A DNA stretch of 12,909 bases from an uncultured Rikenellaceae bacterium (lineage in GTDB: Bacteria; Bacteroidota; Bacteroidia; Bacteroidales; Rikenellaceae), in NCBI GenBank assembly GCA_947054185.1, contig CAMRVW010000051.1, forward strand, positions 1-12,909, in the 5' to 3' direction. Shown piece after piece: positions 1 through 6,548 of this stretch. Below the pieces are notes generated by a model, which searched no databases, was not told the DNA's origin, and saw nothing but the letters and a program-made list of their open reading frames with translations. The position numbers and the translations under genes are program-made. Within the stretch, counting starts at the first letter, position 1. Each line of letters opens with the position of its first letter.

Positions 1-31
1 GGACCGGAGCCGGCGGTGGGCTCGGGGGGGT

Positions 32-129
32 GGTGAGGCGGGGTGTGAGCGGGATTAATTCACTGACCTATATTTTGCTGTTCGGGGTTGCGGCCCGCCG
101 TGGGGGGCGGCTCGGGGCCGCACGGGACT
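32..129 (+). repeat. Diverged dispersed GC-rich repeat, copy A
   Basis: This stretch aligns, with gaps in its first part, to the minus strand of 7645-7749. Shared landmarks in order are GGTRAGG, AGCGGG, CACTGAMCTATAT, CGGGGTT and a CCGYGGGGGG core. Read in one frame, both copies give similar peptides without gaps (SGINSLTYILLFGV here, SGLKALNYILLCGV there, each then ending RRGGRLG or LRGGRVG). Differences fall in all three codon positions, so coding is not demonstrated. The function is unknown; a dispersed intergenic repeat is the safest reading. Confidence 0.55.
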
Positions 130-289
130 CCTTGGGTCGTCCCGTTTTACAAGGGAAAGTATGCGGTTTCGTTCCTCGGCCGTTTTGCGGGGAGAAATCC
201 TGCCCGACACACCTCCATCCGCCCAACCAATAACCTCGCACAACCGACCAGAGATCCACCGATTTTTTGCCCCCGCAGGCCATCAGAAA

Positions 290-304
290 GGTGTCCGCGA
301 CACC
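290..304 (-). terminator. Possible weak terminator after FISUMP remnant
   Basis: GGTGTC and GACACC form a 6-bp perfect stem with a 3-nt loop, 19 nt past the stop codon of the left FISUMP fragment. On the minus strand it is followed only by TTTCT, so as an intrinsic terminator it is weak. Confidence 0.3.
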
Positions 305-323
305 CAAAGAACCAAATAATTAA

Positions 324-614
324 TCATTGGCGGACACAACGCACGCTAAAACCGTAACATTTACTGTCGCCATTATACACGTACAAATCGCCGCTGTGGA
401 AGCCCATTCGATATGCATTGACAGAATCATGCACAACTGATGACCAACAGACACCCCACATACCCATTTCGCGCAACGAACCGTACAAATCAGGATAGAG
501 GAAACCGACAGCGGGAAACTCCAACTTCTTGGAAGTATCAGTTTTTAGTGTCAAGGTGATATAACCATAGTCTGAGGATGTCCATCCGCCGTGCCATCTT
601 TTGCCGCTCAGCCC
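324..614 (-). pseudogene. FISUMP-domain gene, C-terminal half only
   Basis: The frame encodes about 96 residues and ends with a TGA at 324-326. It carries the second half of the Fibrobacter succinogenes major paralogous (FISUMP) domain: a GGWTSSDYGY stretch, LEFPAVGF, then WGVCWSSV, a NAYRMGFHSG segment and the hallmark end GFSVRCVRQ. Domains of this family normally begin with a CP-GYRLPT motif and sit in secreted or lipid-anchored proteins. Here the frame meets a TAA at 615-617, and no signal peptide or LPT half is present. A TTG at 552-554 could start translation but would cut the domain further. The fragment lies downstream of the 696-846 repeat, in the same direction, separated by about 80 nt that resemble the leader of the right-hand copy. 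A deletion of the first half is the simplest reading. The family call is firm; the pseudogene status is likely. Confidence 0.7.
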
Positions 615-695
615 TTATTGTCTGCCGCCCTGTCTCCACACCCTTTCCGCGATGGTCATGGCCCTTGTTTGAATATCATTCAGGCACAAAGCTTC

Positions 696-846
696 ATGGG
701 CCGAAAACAGATATGTCATAAATGTGTAAGACGCATGTCGAAACACATTTATGACATTACCCTCTTAGCCTTTGCTCTCAAAAATATCAAACCGGGGTCC
801 GAGACCCCTCTGTGACCCCTCCCCTGGAAGGGCCGCCGGAGGCAGT
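696..846 (-). repeat. FISUMP-linked ~150-bp repeat, left copy
   Basis: Read on the minus strand, this is about 95% identical to 12441-12590 on the plus strand: by eye about seven substitutions and one single-base indel. The order is ACTGCC, a CCTCC...GGAGG hairpin, two GAGGGGTCWC units closing with GGACCCC, an AT-rich linker, a 15-bp inverted dyad, and an ATATCTGTTTTCGGCCCAT tail. From the dyad to the tail the two copies are identical. No reading frame spans the copies. It sits between the 3' end of rpmE and a broken FISUMP gene. Confidence 0.9.
713..757. other. Perfect 15-bp inverted dyad, left copy
   Basis: ATGTCATAAATGTGT (713-727) and ACACATTTATGACAT (743-757) are exact inverted repeats around a 15-nt spacer. 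The spacer can add an inner GAC/GTC stem with a GCAT loop, set off by an asymmetric internal loop. It could be a regulator operator, a cruciform or RNA hairpin, or a recombinase site. The sequence does not decide which. Confidence 0.85.
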
Positions 847-893
847 TCCCGCAAATCATAAAGGAGGCAGTTCTCGCAAATCAAAACGGCAGC
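841..893 (-). repeat. Short ACTGCC-core array, left copy (3 units)
   Basis: GGCAGT at 841-846, GGCAGT at 866-871 and GGCAGC at 888-893 are the cores (ACTGCC on the minus strand) of degenerate units that also share TTTGCGRGAA before the core. Spacings are 25 and 22 nt. The array ends exactly where the 150-bp repeat begins; a similar array precedes the right copy. Confidence 0.65.
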
Positions 894-923
894 TCCAACA
901 AAGCATAATGGATGCAATGCATG

Positions 924-956
924 AAAAAAGCCGTCTCTTTTAAGAGACGGCTTTTT
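924..956 (-). terminator. Intrinsic terminator of rpmE
   Basis: GCCGTCTC (930-937) and its complement (944-951) form a strong stem with a small T/A loop. It is flanked by A-runs on one side and T-runs on the other, so it could work in both directions. On the minus strand it lies 18 nt past the rpmE stop codon. Confidence 0.9.
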
Positions 957-973
957 CAAACACCGGTAATAAA

Positions 974-1243
974 TTACTGTTGTTGTTTCTTTTTATCGTA
1001 ATGCTTCTGATAGCGGCTCATAAACTTATCAACGCGTCCTGCGGTGTCGACCAGTTTCATCTTACCCGTATAAAAGGGGTGTGATGAACTTGAAACTTCG
1101 ACTTTGAAAACGGGATAGGTTTCGCCATTCACTTCAATCTCTTCTTTTGTCTGAACGGCGGCCCTGCACAAAAACGTCGTGTCGTTCGACATGTCTTTGA
1201 ACGCCACAATACGATAATTTTCGGGGTGAATACCTTTTTTCAT
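974..1243 (-). CDS. rpmE2: 50S ribosomal protein L31, type B
   Basis: This is an 89-residue ribosomal protein of the large subunit. It starts MKKGIHPENYR and carries the family signature SHPFYTG (residues 54-60), followed by VDKFMSRYQKHY and a basic tail. The zinc-binding CxxC of type A L31 is absent, which marks it as the zinc-independent type B. The frame is open 39 nt further upstream, but the start at 1243 gives the family N terminus and lies 26 nt below the -7 box of a consensus promoter; the longer version would begin within that box. A strong terminator follows, so it is probably transcribed alone. In many bacteria the zinc-free paralogue is used when zinc is scarce; no Zur-type operator was recognised here. 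Confidence 0.96.
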   Translation of the reverse strand: MKKGIHPENYRIVAFKDMSNDTTFLCRAAVQTKEEIEVNGETYPVFKVEVSSSSHPFYTGKMKLVDTAGRVDKFMSRYQKHYDKKKQQQ

Positions 1244-1269
1244 TGTGCTGTTTTTATAGTTTTCCGCCG

Positions 1270-1300
1270 CAAAGGTAATCAACTTATTTCAACTGCCAAA
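1270..1300 (-). promoter_or_regulatory. Bacteroidetes-type promoter of rpmE
   Basis: Read on the minus strand, TTTG (1300-1297), a 19-nt spacer and TACCTTTG (1277-1270) match the Bacteroidetes primary sigma consensus (TTTG at -33, TAnnTTTG at -7) without mismatch. It occupies the gap between the Nfn gene and rpmE. Confidence 0.85.
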
Positions 1301-1324
1301 ATATAAGACGTAAAAAAGATACAA

Positions 1325-2725
1325 TTACTTTGCGGAGACAGATATTCCTTGCAGATATGCGTCTATCGCCGCGGCCGCTTTTCGTCCCGCACCCATGGCC
1401 AGTATCACTGTGGCCGCACCTGTTACCGTGTCACCGCCGGCGAATATGCCGGGCCGTGAGGTGGCGCCGTTGTCGTCGGTGGTTATGCAGCCGCGCTTGT
1501 TGGTCTCCAGTCCGTCAGTGGTCGATGCTATCAGCGGGTTGGGCGATGTGCCCAGTGCCATTATCACCACGTCGCACTCTATGTCGAACTCAGAGCCCGG
1601 CACCTCCACGGGTGAGCGTCGGCCCGAGGCGTCGGGCTCGCCCAGCTCCATGCGTATGCAACGCAGACCCTTGACCCATCCGTTGTCGTCGCCTATCACC
1701 TGCACGGGGTTGGTCAGCATGTTGAACTCTATGCCCTCCTCTTTGGCGTGGTGCACCTCTTCGCGACGTGCGGGAAGCTCGGCCTCGCCGCGACGGTATA
1801 TTATGGCGGCTTCGGCGCCCAGACGCTTGGCCGTGCGCACCGCATCCATGGCCACATTGCCGCCGCCCACCACAGCCACGCGTCTGCCGGTGTATATGGG
1901 GGTGTCGTAAGAGTCGTCGTATGCATGCATAAGGTTGGCGCGCGTCAGAAACTCATTGGCCGATACCACGCCGTTGAGATTCTCGCCGGGTATGTTCATA
2001 AAGCGCGGCAACCCTGCGCCCGAGCCTATGAATACGGCCTGATAGCCCTCCTCGTCCATGAGGGAGTCGATGGTGACGGTGCGGCCGACAACCACGTCGG
2101 TCTCTATCTCGACACCGAGTCTGCGCAGGTTTTCTATCTCGTGAGCCACCACCCCCTGCTTGGGCAGCCTGAACTCGGGTATGCCGTATTCAAGCACCCC
2201 TCCGGCCTTATGCAGGGCTTCGAATATCTTGACTCTGTAACCGGCCTTGGCAAGGTCGGCGGCACATGCCAGCGAGGCCGGGCCGCTGCCCACCACTGCC
2301 ACCTTGTGACCGTTGAAAGGGGCACATTTTATATTGACCGAGCCGGTGGTGTGTCCCCAGTCGCCTATGAAACGCTCCAGCTTGCCTATGGCCACAGGCT
2401 CCGACTTGACGCCGAGTATGCACGAACCCTCGCACTGGTTTTCTTGCGGACACACACGTCCGCACACCGACGGCAGCAGCGAGTCTTCGGCTATGACCGC
2501 GGCCGCGCCTGCGAAGTCACCTTCGTTTATCAGGCCTATGAATCGTGGTATCTGAAGCGATACTGGGCAGGCCGCCACGCAACGCGGATTCTTGCATCCC
2601 AGGCAGCGGCTCGCCTCCAGACGTGCCTCGCTCTCGTTATAACCGTAACATACCTCTTCAAAGTTGGTGGCTCTTACGGAAGGCTCTTGTTCACGCACGG
2701 GGGTGCGCGGTATCTTGTTTGCCAT
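1325..2725 (-). CDS. gltA: NfnB-like subunit, NADPH glutamate synthase family
   Basis: This 466-residue flavoprotein belongs to the glutamate synthase small-subunit family. The N-terminal region carries two cysteine groups for iron-sulfur clusters (C41, C44, C49, C53 and C88, C92, C98, C102). An FAD-binding GSGPASLACA (146-155) follows, then a second dinucleotide fold GGGNVAMDAVR (287-297), and the family ending FAGGDTVTGAATVILAMGAG. Databases usually name such proteins GltA, homotetrameric NADPH glutamate synthase. There is no large glutamate synthase subunit here, and the upstream neighbour is an NfnA homologue. The pair therefore most likely forms NADH-dependent ferredoxin:NADP+ oxidoreductase (NfnAB), a cytoplasmic flavin-based bifurcating enzyme. 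The NfnB subunit would bind NADP(H) and exchange electrons with ferredoxin. The start MANKIPRTP is the first in frame. A 204-nt spacer separates it from nfnA. Confidence 0.93.
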   Translation of the reverse strand: MANKIPRTPVREQEPSVRATNFEEVCYGYNESEARLEASRCLGCKNPRCVAACPVSLQIPRFIGLINEGDFAGAAAVIAEDSLLPSVCGRVCPQENQCEGSCILGVKSEPVAIGKLERFIGDWGHTTGSVNIKCAPFNGHKVAVVGSGPASLACAADLAKAGYRVKIFEALHKAGGVLEYGIPEFRLPKQGVVAHEIENLRRLGVEIETDVVVGRTVTIDSLMDEEGYQAVFIGSGAGLPRFMNIPGENLNGVVSANEFLTRANLMHAYDDSYDTPIYTGRRVAVVGGGNVAMDAVRTAKRLGAEAAIIYRRGEAELPARREEVHHAKEEGIEFNMLTNPVQVIGDDNGWVKGLRCIRMELGEPDASGRRSPVEVPGSEFDIECDVVIMALGTSPNPLIASTTDGLETNKRGCITTDDNGATSRPGIFAGGDTVTGAATVILAMGAGRKAAAAIDAYLQGISVSAK

Positions 2726-2929
2726 AGTCTATTTCGGTTTTATCGGTTAAGGTGTACGATTGCCACACCTGTCACTCTTATTGTTTCCGGCACCGTGTGT
2801 TTACGGGTGCCGGATTGATTGTTATTATCGTTACGTCAGTTACGGCGTTTACTTAAAGTACAATATTAATTAAATGCGACTAATAATTTTATAGTCAGTT
2901 TATTATGTGCGTTTAATTGATCTTGTGCT
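2726..2929 (-). other. Long nfnA-nfnB spacer with two hairpins
   Basis: The 204-nt gap contains no recognisable gene. It holds a CCGGCACC/GGTGCCGG 8-bp stem with an 11-nt loop (2787-2813) and an AGGTGT/ACACCT 6-bp stem with a 9-nt loop (2750-2770), the latter 25 nt before the nfnB start. Neither is followed by a T-run on the minus strand, so these are not clear terminators. An AT-rich part lies at about 2820-2925. No consensus promoter was found, though a weak one cannot be excluded. Confidence 0.6.
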
Positions 2930-3808
2930 TTAATGCAGCCCCACCTTGCATTTATGTCCTGCCAAGGCCTCTTGCTCGGCTTTGGCTTTGCGGCTCTCGA
3001 TGGTACGGTATTGGGCCTGACGTCGCATGGCCTCGTCGAAGTCGACCTGGTGACCGTCGAACTCGGGCCCCTCCACACAGGTGAAATAGGTCTTGCCGCC
3101 GACCGTCACACGGCAGGCGCCGCACATGCCGGTACCGTCGACCATCAGCGAGTTGAGGCTGACGATGGTCTTGATGCCGTACTTGGCGGTGGTGAGGCAG
3201 ACGAATTTCATCATAATCATCGGGCCTATGGCAACCACCACATCATAGCTTTTGCCTTGTGCCACCAACTGCTCGAAGAGCTGGGTGACAAGGCCGTGGA
3301 AACCCTCAGAGCCGTCGTCGGTGGCAATGTAAAGGTTGTCGGCCACGGCGCGCATCTCATCTTGCATGATAAGCAGGTTCTTGCTCTTGGCACCCACTAT
3401 GACGTCGGCCTTGACACCCTGCTCGGACAACCACTTGACCTGCGGATAGACGGGAGCGGTGCCCAGACCGCCGGCAATGAACATGATACGTTTGTTTTTA
3501 AGCTCTTCGATGTTTTCATATACGAACTCTGATGGGCGTCCGAGCGGGCCGGCGAAGTTGGCGATGAACTCACCCTCCTCAAGGGCGCATATACGTGCCG
3601 ACGATGCCCCCACCACCTGTGTCACTATGGTGACGGTGCCGCGATCGTTGTCGTAATCGCAGATGGTGAGCGGCACACGCTCGCCGCGCTCATCGACCCT
3701 GACTATGACGAATTGTCCGGGACGTGCCGAACGGGCAACGCGAGGCGCCTCCACGTCCATAAGGCAGATATTTTCCGCCAGCATCTTTTTCTTTGCAATC
3801 TTAAACAT
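2930..3808 (-). CDS. nfnA: NfnA-like FAD/NAD-binding subunit
   Basis: This 292-residue protein is of the sulfide/dihydroorotate dehydrogenase-like FAD/NAD-binding family (ferredoxin reductase fold with a [2Fe-2S] cluster). Visible parts are a flavin-binding ERVPLTICDYD (43-53), the NAD-binding IAGGLGTAPVYP (111-122) and VVVAIGPMIMMK (190-201), and the cluster motif VDGTGMCGACRV with cysteines 229, 232 and 244. In characterised Nfn the fourth cluster ligand is an aspartate; D224 is a candidate. As the NADH-side subunit of NfnAB it would bind NAD(H) and carry the bifurcating FAD, acting with the product of the gene downstream. The start at 3808 (MFKIAKKKML) fits the family; the frame extends ten codons further upstream to 3838. 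It lies 86 nt below the DUF1573 gene on the same strand, with no strong promoter visible between them. Confidence 0.93.
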   Translation of the reverse strand: MFKIAKKKMLAENICLMDVEAPRVARSARPGQFVIVRVDERGERVPLTICDYDNDRGTVTIVTQVVGASSARICALEEGEFIANFAGPLGRPSEFVYENIEELKNKRIMFIAGGLGTAPVYPQVKWLSEQGVKADVIVGAKSKNLLIMQDEMRAVADNLYIATDDGSEGFHGLVTQLFEQLVAQGKSYDVVVAIGPMIMMKFVCLTTAKYGIKTIVSLNSLMVDGTGMCGACRVTVGGKTYFTCVEGPEFDGHQVDFDEAMRRQAQYRTIESRKAKAEQEALAGHKCKVGLH

Positions 3809-3894
3809 AGTGTCTGTTTTGTTTCGGCACGTTCGCACCGTCGTGTATAAATAGCGTTAATTTTAAGTCTGTCTCTCTCGTGTCCCCTTGCCGG

Positions 3895-4977
3895 TTATTT
3901 CACATTGCCTGTGAGCCTCAGTTTGAGCACCGGGTCGGTGGGGTCGTTTGTTACCAGTGTCACCGACTCGCTCAGCCGGCCTTTGCCTGTGGGTGTCACC
4001 GTCACATCGGCAAAGGCGCTCTGGCCCGGTTCGAGGCTCTTTCTGTCGAGACGGCAGCTTGTCTGCGACGATGAGCAGAAGACACCCACTATGTCGAGAC
4101 GACGGCCTCCGCCGTTGGTTATGGTGAAGCGGTGGTCGTTGCGGCTGCCCACGCTTATGTCGCCGAAATAGCGAAACCGCGACGACGGGTCGGCACGAGG
4201 CACCGATATGCGCTGGTCGGACGTGAGCGATGTGAAATCGGGAGTCGATACGCCCTCGCCCTTTATGGTGGCCACGGTGGCGCCGTCGACCTTGAGCGTT
4301 ATGCGCACCGTGAAAGGGGCGTAAACGGGGTCGCTCTTAAGGTCGTACGTTACAAGGAGCTGGCCGCGTCCTTTGGCCGGCAGTACCGACGGTGCGTTCA
4401 CCGACAGTCTGCCGTCCGGGGAGGCCTCTGCCGAGATCTCGACGGGTCGGTCGCTGGGGTTGTATAATCCCAATGTCTTGGTATGGCGGTAACCGACGGG
4501 TATGTTGCCGAACCAGACGGAGTTGCTCTCTCCCCGGAGCGATGAGGGGGTGAAGACGACGGGGTAATCGTCGGTAATCTTGTGCGGGCGTCCCTCGACG
4601 GTGCCGGTGATGGTGACAATGTCGGTCGAGCGGCGGTCGTTGCTTATAAGATATACATCTTTCCTGAAATATCCGGGTCTGTCTTTGGGGTCGAACGTAA
4701 TTTTCATGCGCGCCTCTTTGCCCGGCATAAGGGGCGCCTTGTCGTAAACGGGGGTGGTGCATCCGCATCCTGCCGACACGAAGTTGATGACATAGGGGCG
4801 GTCGCTTGTGTTGCGGTAAGAGACGGTGCATGTGACAGGGCCGTCAACCTCTTTTATAGTGCCGAAATCGTATATCTGCGGGGTGAAGACGATCTGACCC
4901 GACGGGCGGTTCTGTGCCCATGCAGAGAGTGACAGTGTCGCCGATAGAAGTATCAGTATGAGAGACCGGGCTTTCAT
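3895..4977 (-). CDS. Secreted DUF1573 / Hydin-like Ig-fold protein
   Basis: The protein has 360 residues. Residues 1-21 form a signal peptide ending SAWA before QNRPSG, so it is exported. The first domain (about 28-125) is DUF1573: it has IYDFGTIKE, a VSYRNTSDRPYVI strand and the family-specific GCGCT (70-74), then a FDPKDRPGYFRKDVYLISND stretch. Two further Ig-like (ASPM/SPD-2/Hydin-type) repeats appear to follow, the last ending with ESVTLVTNDPTDPVLKLRLTG. DUF1573 proteins are common in Bacteroidetes and are presumed periplasmic or surface-exposed, but no biochemical role is established. The gene lies 76 nt below mnmA and 86 nt above nfnA on the same strand. Co-transcription is possible, but nothing suggests a shared function. 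Confidence 0.9.
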   Translation of the reverse strand: MKARSLILILLSATLSLSAWAQNRPSGQIVFTPQIYDFGTIKEVDGPVTCTVSYRNTSDRPYVINFVSAGCGCTTPVYDKAPLMPGKEARMKITFDPKDRPGYFRKDVYLISNDRRSTDIVTITGTVEGRPHKITDDYPVVFTPSSLRGESNSVWFGNIPVGYRHTKTLGLYNPSDRPVEISAEASPDGRLSVNAPSVLPAKGRGQLLVTYDLKSDPVYAPFTVRITLKVDGATVATIKGEGVSTPDFTSLTSDQRISVPRADPSSRFRYFGDISVGSRNDHRFTITNGGGRRLDIVGVFCSSSQTSCRLDRKSLEPGQSAFADVTVTPTGKGRLSESVTLVTNDPTDPVLKLRLTGNVK

Positions 4978-5053
4978 GATATGCTGTTTCGTCGTGGTTT
5001 TATTTGTGCTTGTGTTGCGGTATCTGCCTCCGCTTTGAGTTTGCGAGGGGCTC

Positions 5054-6271
5054 TTATTTGTCTATCACTCCCGAGCCGACAAGCTCGCCGTCGTCGGCAT
5101 ACCAGGTGGCGAACTGTCCGGGGGTGATGCCGCGTTGCGGGGTGTCGAACACCATGTAAAGGCCCTCGGCGGTGGCGTAAAGGGTGCCGCTCTGGAGGGG
5201 CTGGCGGTAACGTATGCGCATCATGTAACGGCGCCTTTGTCCTTCCGACAGTCGTTGTGAGGCTCTTATCCAGTGCGTTTGGCTCTCTGCCATGAAGAGG
5301 GCGCGGCGCAACAGCCCCGGGTGAGAGTGACCCTGGCCGGTGTATATGATGTTGCCGACGGTGTCGGTGGCTATGACGAAGAGCGGCTCGGCCTTGCCTC
5401 CGACACCCAACCCTTTGCGCTGGCCCACGGTGAAGAAGTGGGCGCCGTTGTGGGTGCCGACCTTTCGTCCGTCGTCTGTGGTGTATCGGTAAGGCTCCGA
5501 CAGGGCGGGCAGGAGTGACGGGTCGACGGTCGAGCTGTCGGCGGTAAGGTCGGGGCTGAGCGGCGCGGTTCCGTAAAGCGGGCTTTGGGCATCTATCTCT
5601 ATTATGTCGCCGCATTTTGCCTTTAGCTTCTGTTGCAGGAACACCGGCAGGTCGACCTTGCCCACGAAGCAGATGCCTTGCGAGTCTTTGCGTTCGGCGG
5701 TGGCAAGGCCCGTGAGGGCGGCGATGCGTCTGACCTCGCTTTTTTCAAGGTGACCTATGGGGAAGAGGGCGCGCTCCAGCTGCTTTTGCGAGAGCTGGCA
5801 GAGGAAGTAACTCTGGTCTTTGCCTTTGTCGAGGCCGGCCAATAGGCGATAAGCGGTTGTGCCGTCGGCTTCGGTGACCTCGTCCTTGCGGCAATAGTGA
5901 CCTGTGGCCACATAGTCGGCACCAAGTTTGAGGGCCTCTTCGACAAAGGCGTCGAACTTGATCTCGCGGTTGCACAACACGTCGGGGTTGGGGGTGCGTC
6001 CGCGTTCGTACTCGTCGAACATATAATCGACAACCCTTTTGCGGTATTGCTCGCTCAGGTCGACGAAATGAAACGGCAGGTCGAGCTTGCGGGCCACCAT
6101 CTCGGCGAAGAGGCGGTCGTCTTCGTATGTGCAACTGCCCGAGAGTGTGCCCTCGGTGTCGTGCCAGTTGCGCATGAAGAGTGCAACCACGTCATAACCC
6201 TGCTCTTTGAGCAGGTATGCCGCAACACTGGAGTCGACACCGCCCGACAGGCCTATAACAACCCGTTTCAT
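5054..6271 (-). CDS. mnmA: tRNA-specific 2-thiouridylase MnmA
   Basis: MnmA installs the 2-thio group on the wobble uridine (U34) of tRNA-Lys, tRNA-Glu and tRNA-Gln in the cytoplasm, using ATP and relayed sulfur. The 405-residue protein has the PP-loop ATP motif SGGVDSS (9-15), the first catalytic cysteine in DVLCNREIKF (C100) and the second in SQGICFVG (C201). A KDQSYFL stretch at 151-157 and a C-terminal beta-barrel region follow. The length is slightly above the usual 360-380 residues, mainly from an insert around 225-255 rich in S, P and D. The start at 6271 (MKRVVIGLSGG) was chosen because the family begins just before the PP-loop. The frame continues nine codons upstream to 6298, into the predicted -7 box. 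A terminator and tRNA-Leu lie upstream on the same strand. Confidence 0.96.
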   Translation of the reverse strand: MKRVVIGLSGGVDSSVAAYLLKEQGYDVVALFMRNWHDTEGTLSGSCTYEDDRLFAEMVARKLDLPFHFVDLSEQYRKRVVDYMFDEYERGRTPNPDVLCNREIKFDAFVEEALKLGADYVATGHYCRKDEVTEADGTTAYRLLAGLDKGKDQSYFLCQLSQKQLERALFPIGHLEKSEVRRIAALTGLATAERKDSQGICFVGKVDLPVFLQQKLKAKCGDIIEIDAQSPLYGTAPLSPDLTADSSTVDPSLLPALSEPYRYTTDDGRKVGTHNGAHFFTVGQRKGLGVGGKAEPLFVIATDTVGNIIYTGQGHSHPGLLRRALFMAESQTHWIRASQRLSEGQRRRYMMRIRYRQPLQSGTLYATAEGLYMVFDTPQRGITPGQFATWYADDGELVGSGVIDK

Positions 6272-6295
6272 ATTGAGTGAATTATATTTGTTAAG

Positions 6296-6303
6296 CAAAG
6301 GTA
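6296..6303 (-). promoter_or_regulatory. Predicted -7 box of mnmA promoter
   Basis: TACCTTTG on the minus strand matches the Bacteroidetes -7 element exactly and lies 24 nt upstream of the chosen mnmA start. No TTTG is seen at 19-21 nt further up, so the promoter would have a poor -33 element. Confidence 0.55.
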
Positions 6304-6371
6304 ATCTTTTTTGGGAAAAATGTCGCCGATTTCGATAAAAATGTCGTGAAATGTCGGGCGGGGTGTCAGAT

Positions 6372-6424
6372 AAAAAACCGTTCGGAGGCGGGACTGTCAG
6401 TTGTCGAACCTCCGAACGGTTTTT
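6372..6424 (-). terminator. Intrinsic terminator of tRNA-Leu
   Basis: AAAAACCGTTCGGAGG and its exact complement form a 16-bp stem around a roughly 20-nt loop. On the minus strand the stem ends in a T-run, directly after the tRNA 3' end. The A-run on the other side could let it work for the plus strand too. Confidence 0.88.
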
Positions 6425-6425
6425 G

Positions 6426-6507
6426 TGCGGATGAAGGGAATCGAACCCCCACGGCTTGCGCCACCAGATCCTAAGTCTGGCGTGTATACCAATTTCACCA
6501 CATCCGC
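6426..6507 (-). tRNA. tRNA-Leu (anticodon TAG)
   Basis: An 82-nt class II tRNA is readable on the minus strand. The acceptor stem GCGGATG pairs with CATCCGC, with discriminator A. The anticodon stem CCAGA/TCTGG encloses loop CTTAGGA, giving anticodon TAG (reads CUN, mainly CUA). A variable arm TGGCGCAAGCCGT and a T-arm with loop TTCGATT follow. The T stem has two G-U pairs. CCA is not encoded (the next bases are CAA), as is usual in this phylum, so it must be added enzymatically. It has its own promoter and terminator. Confidence 0.96.
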
Positions 6508-6516
6508 TATTTGGGG

Positions 6517-6548
6517 CAAATATAGGGCATTTTTAGTTATGTTGCAAA
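6517..6548 (-). promoter_or_regulatory. Promoter of tRNA-Leu inside permease 3' end
   Basis: On the minus strand TTTG (6548-6545), a 20-nt spacer and TATATTTG (6524-6517) match the Bacteroidetes consensus exactly, 9 nt before the tRNA 5' end. The -33 element lies inside the last codons of the permease gene, whose stop codon is at 6533. Confidence 0.85.

Larger units (their letters stand above)
1..323. other. GC-rich gene-free stretch at left edge
   Basis: I see no convincing protein gene here. Short open frames exist on both strands, but they overlap each other and match no family I recognise. About 32-129 is a diverged copy of a dispersed repeat listed separately, and 290-304 is a small hairpin just beyond the FISUMP remnant stop codon. 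The segment is strongly G-rich at its start and becomes more balanced after about 130. Confidence 0.6.

Noticed and set aside
713..757. Dyad as a chromosomal dif site
   Set aside because: A dif site has a short (about 6-nt) centre and normally occurs once; here the spacer is 15 nt and there are two copies.
591..815. 74-codon plus-strand open frame across the left repeat
   Set aside because: It crosses the dyad and repeat on the strand opposite to the FISUMP remnant, and the right copy does not preserve it; chance frame.
1748..2818. Long plus-strand open frame (356 codons) over the Nfn gene
   Set aside because: It is antisense to the well-supported gltA/nfnB gene and its translation matches no family; high GC creates such shadows.
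2878..2896. GACTA/TAGTC pairing in the nfn spacer as an operator
   Set aside because: Only five base pairs with mismatched interior; easily expected by chance in AT-rich DNA.
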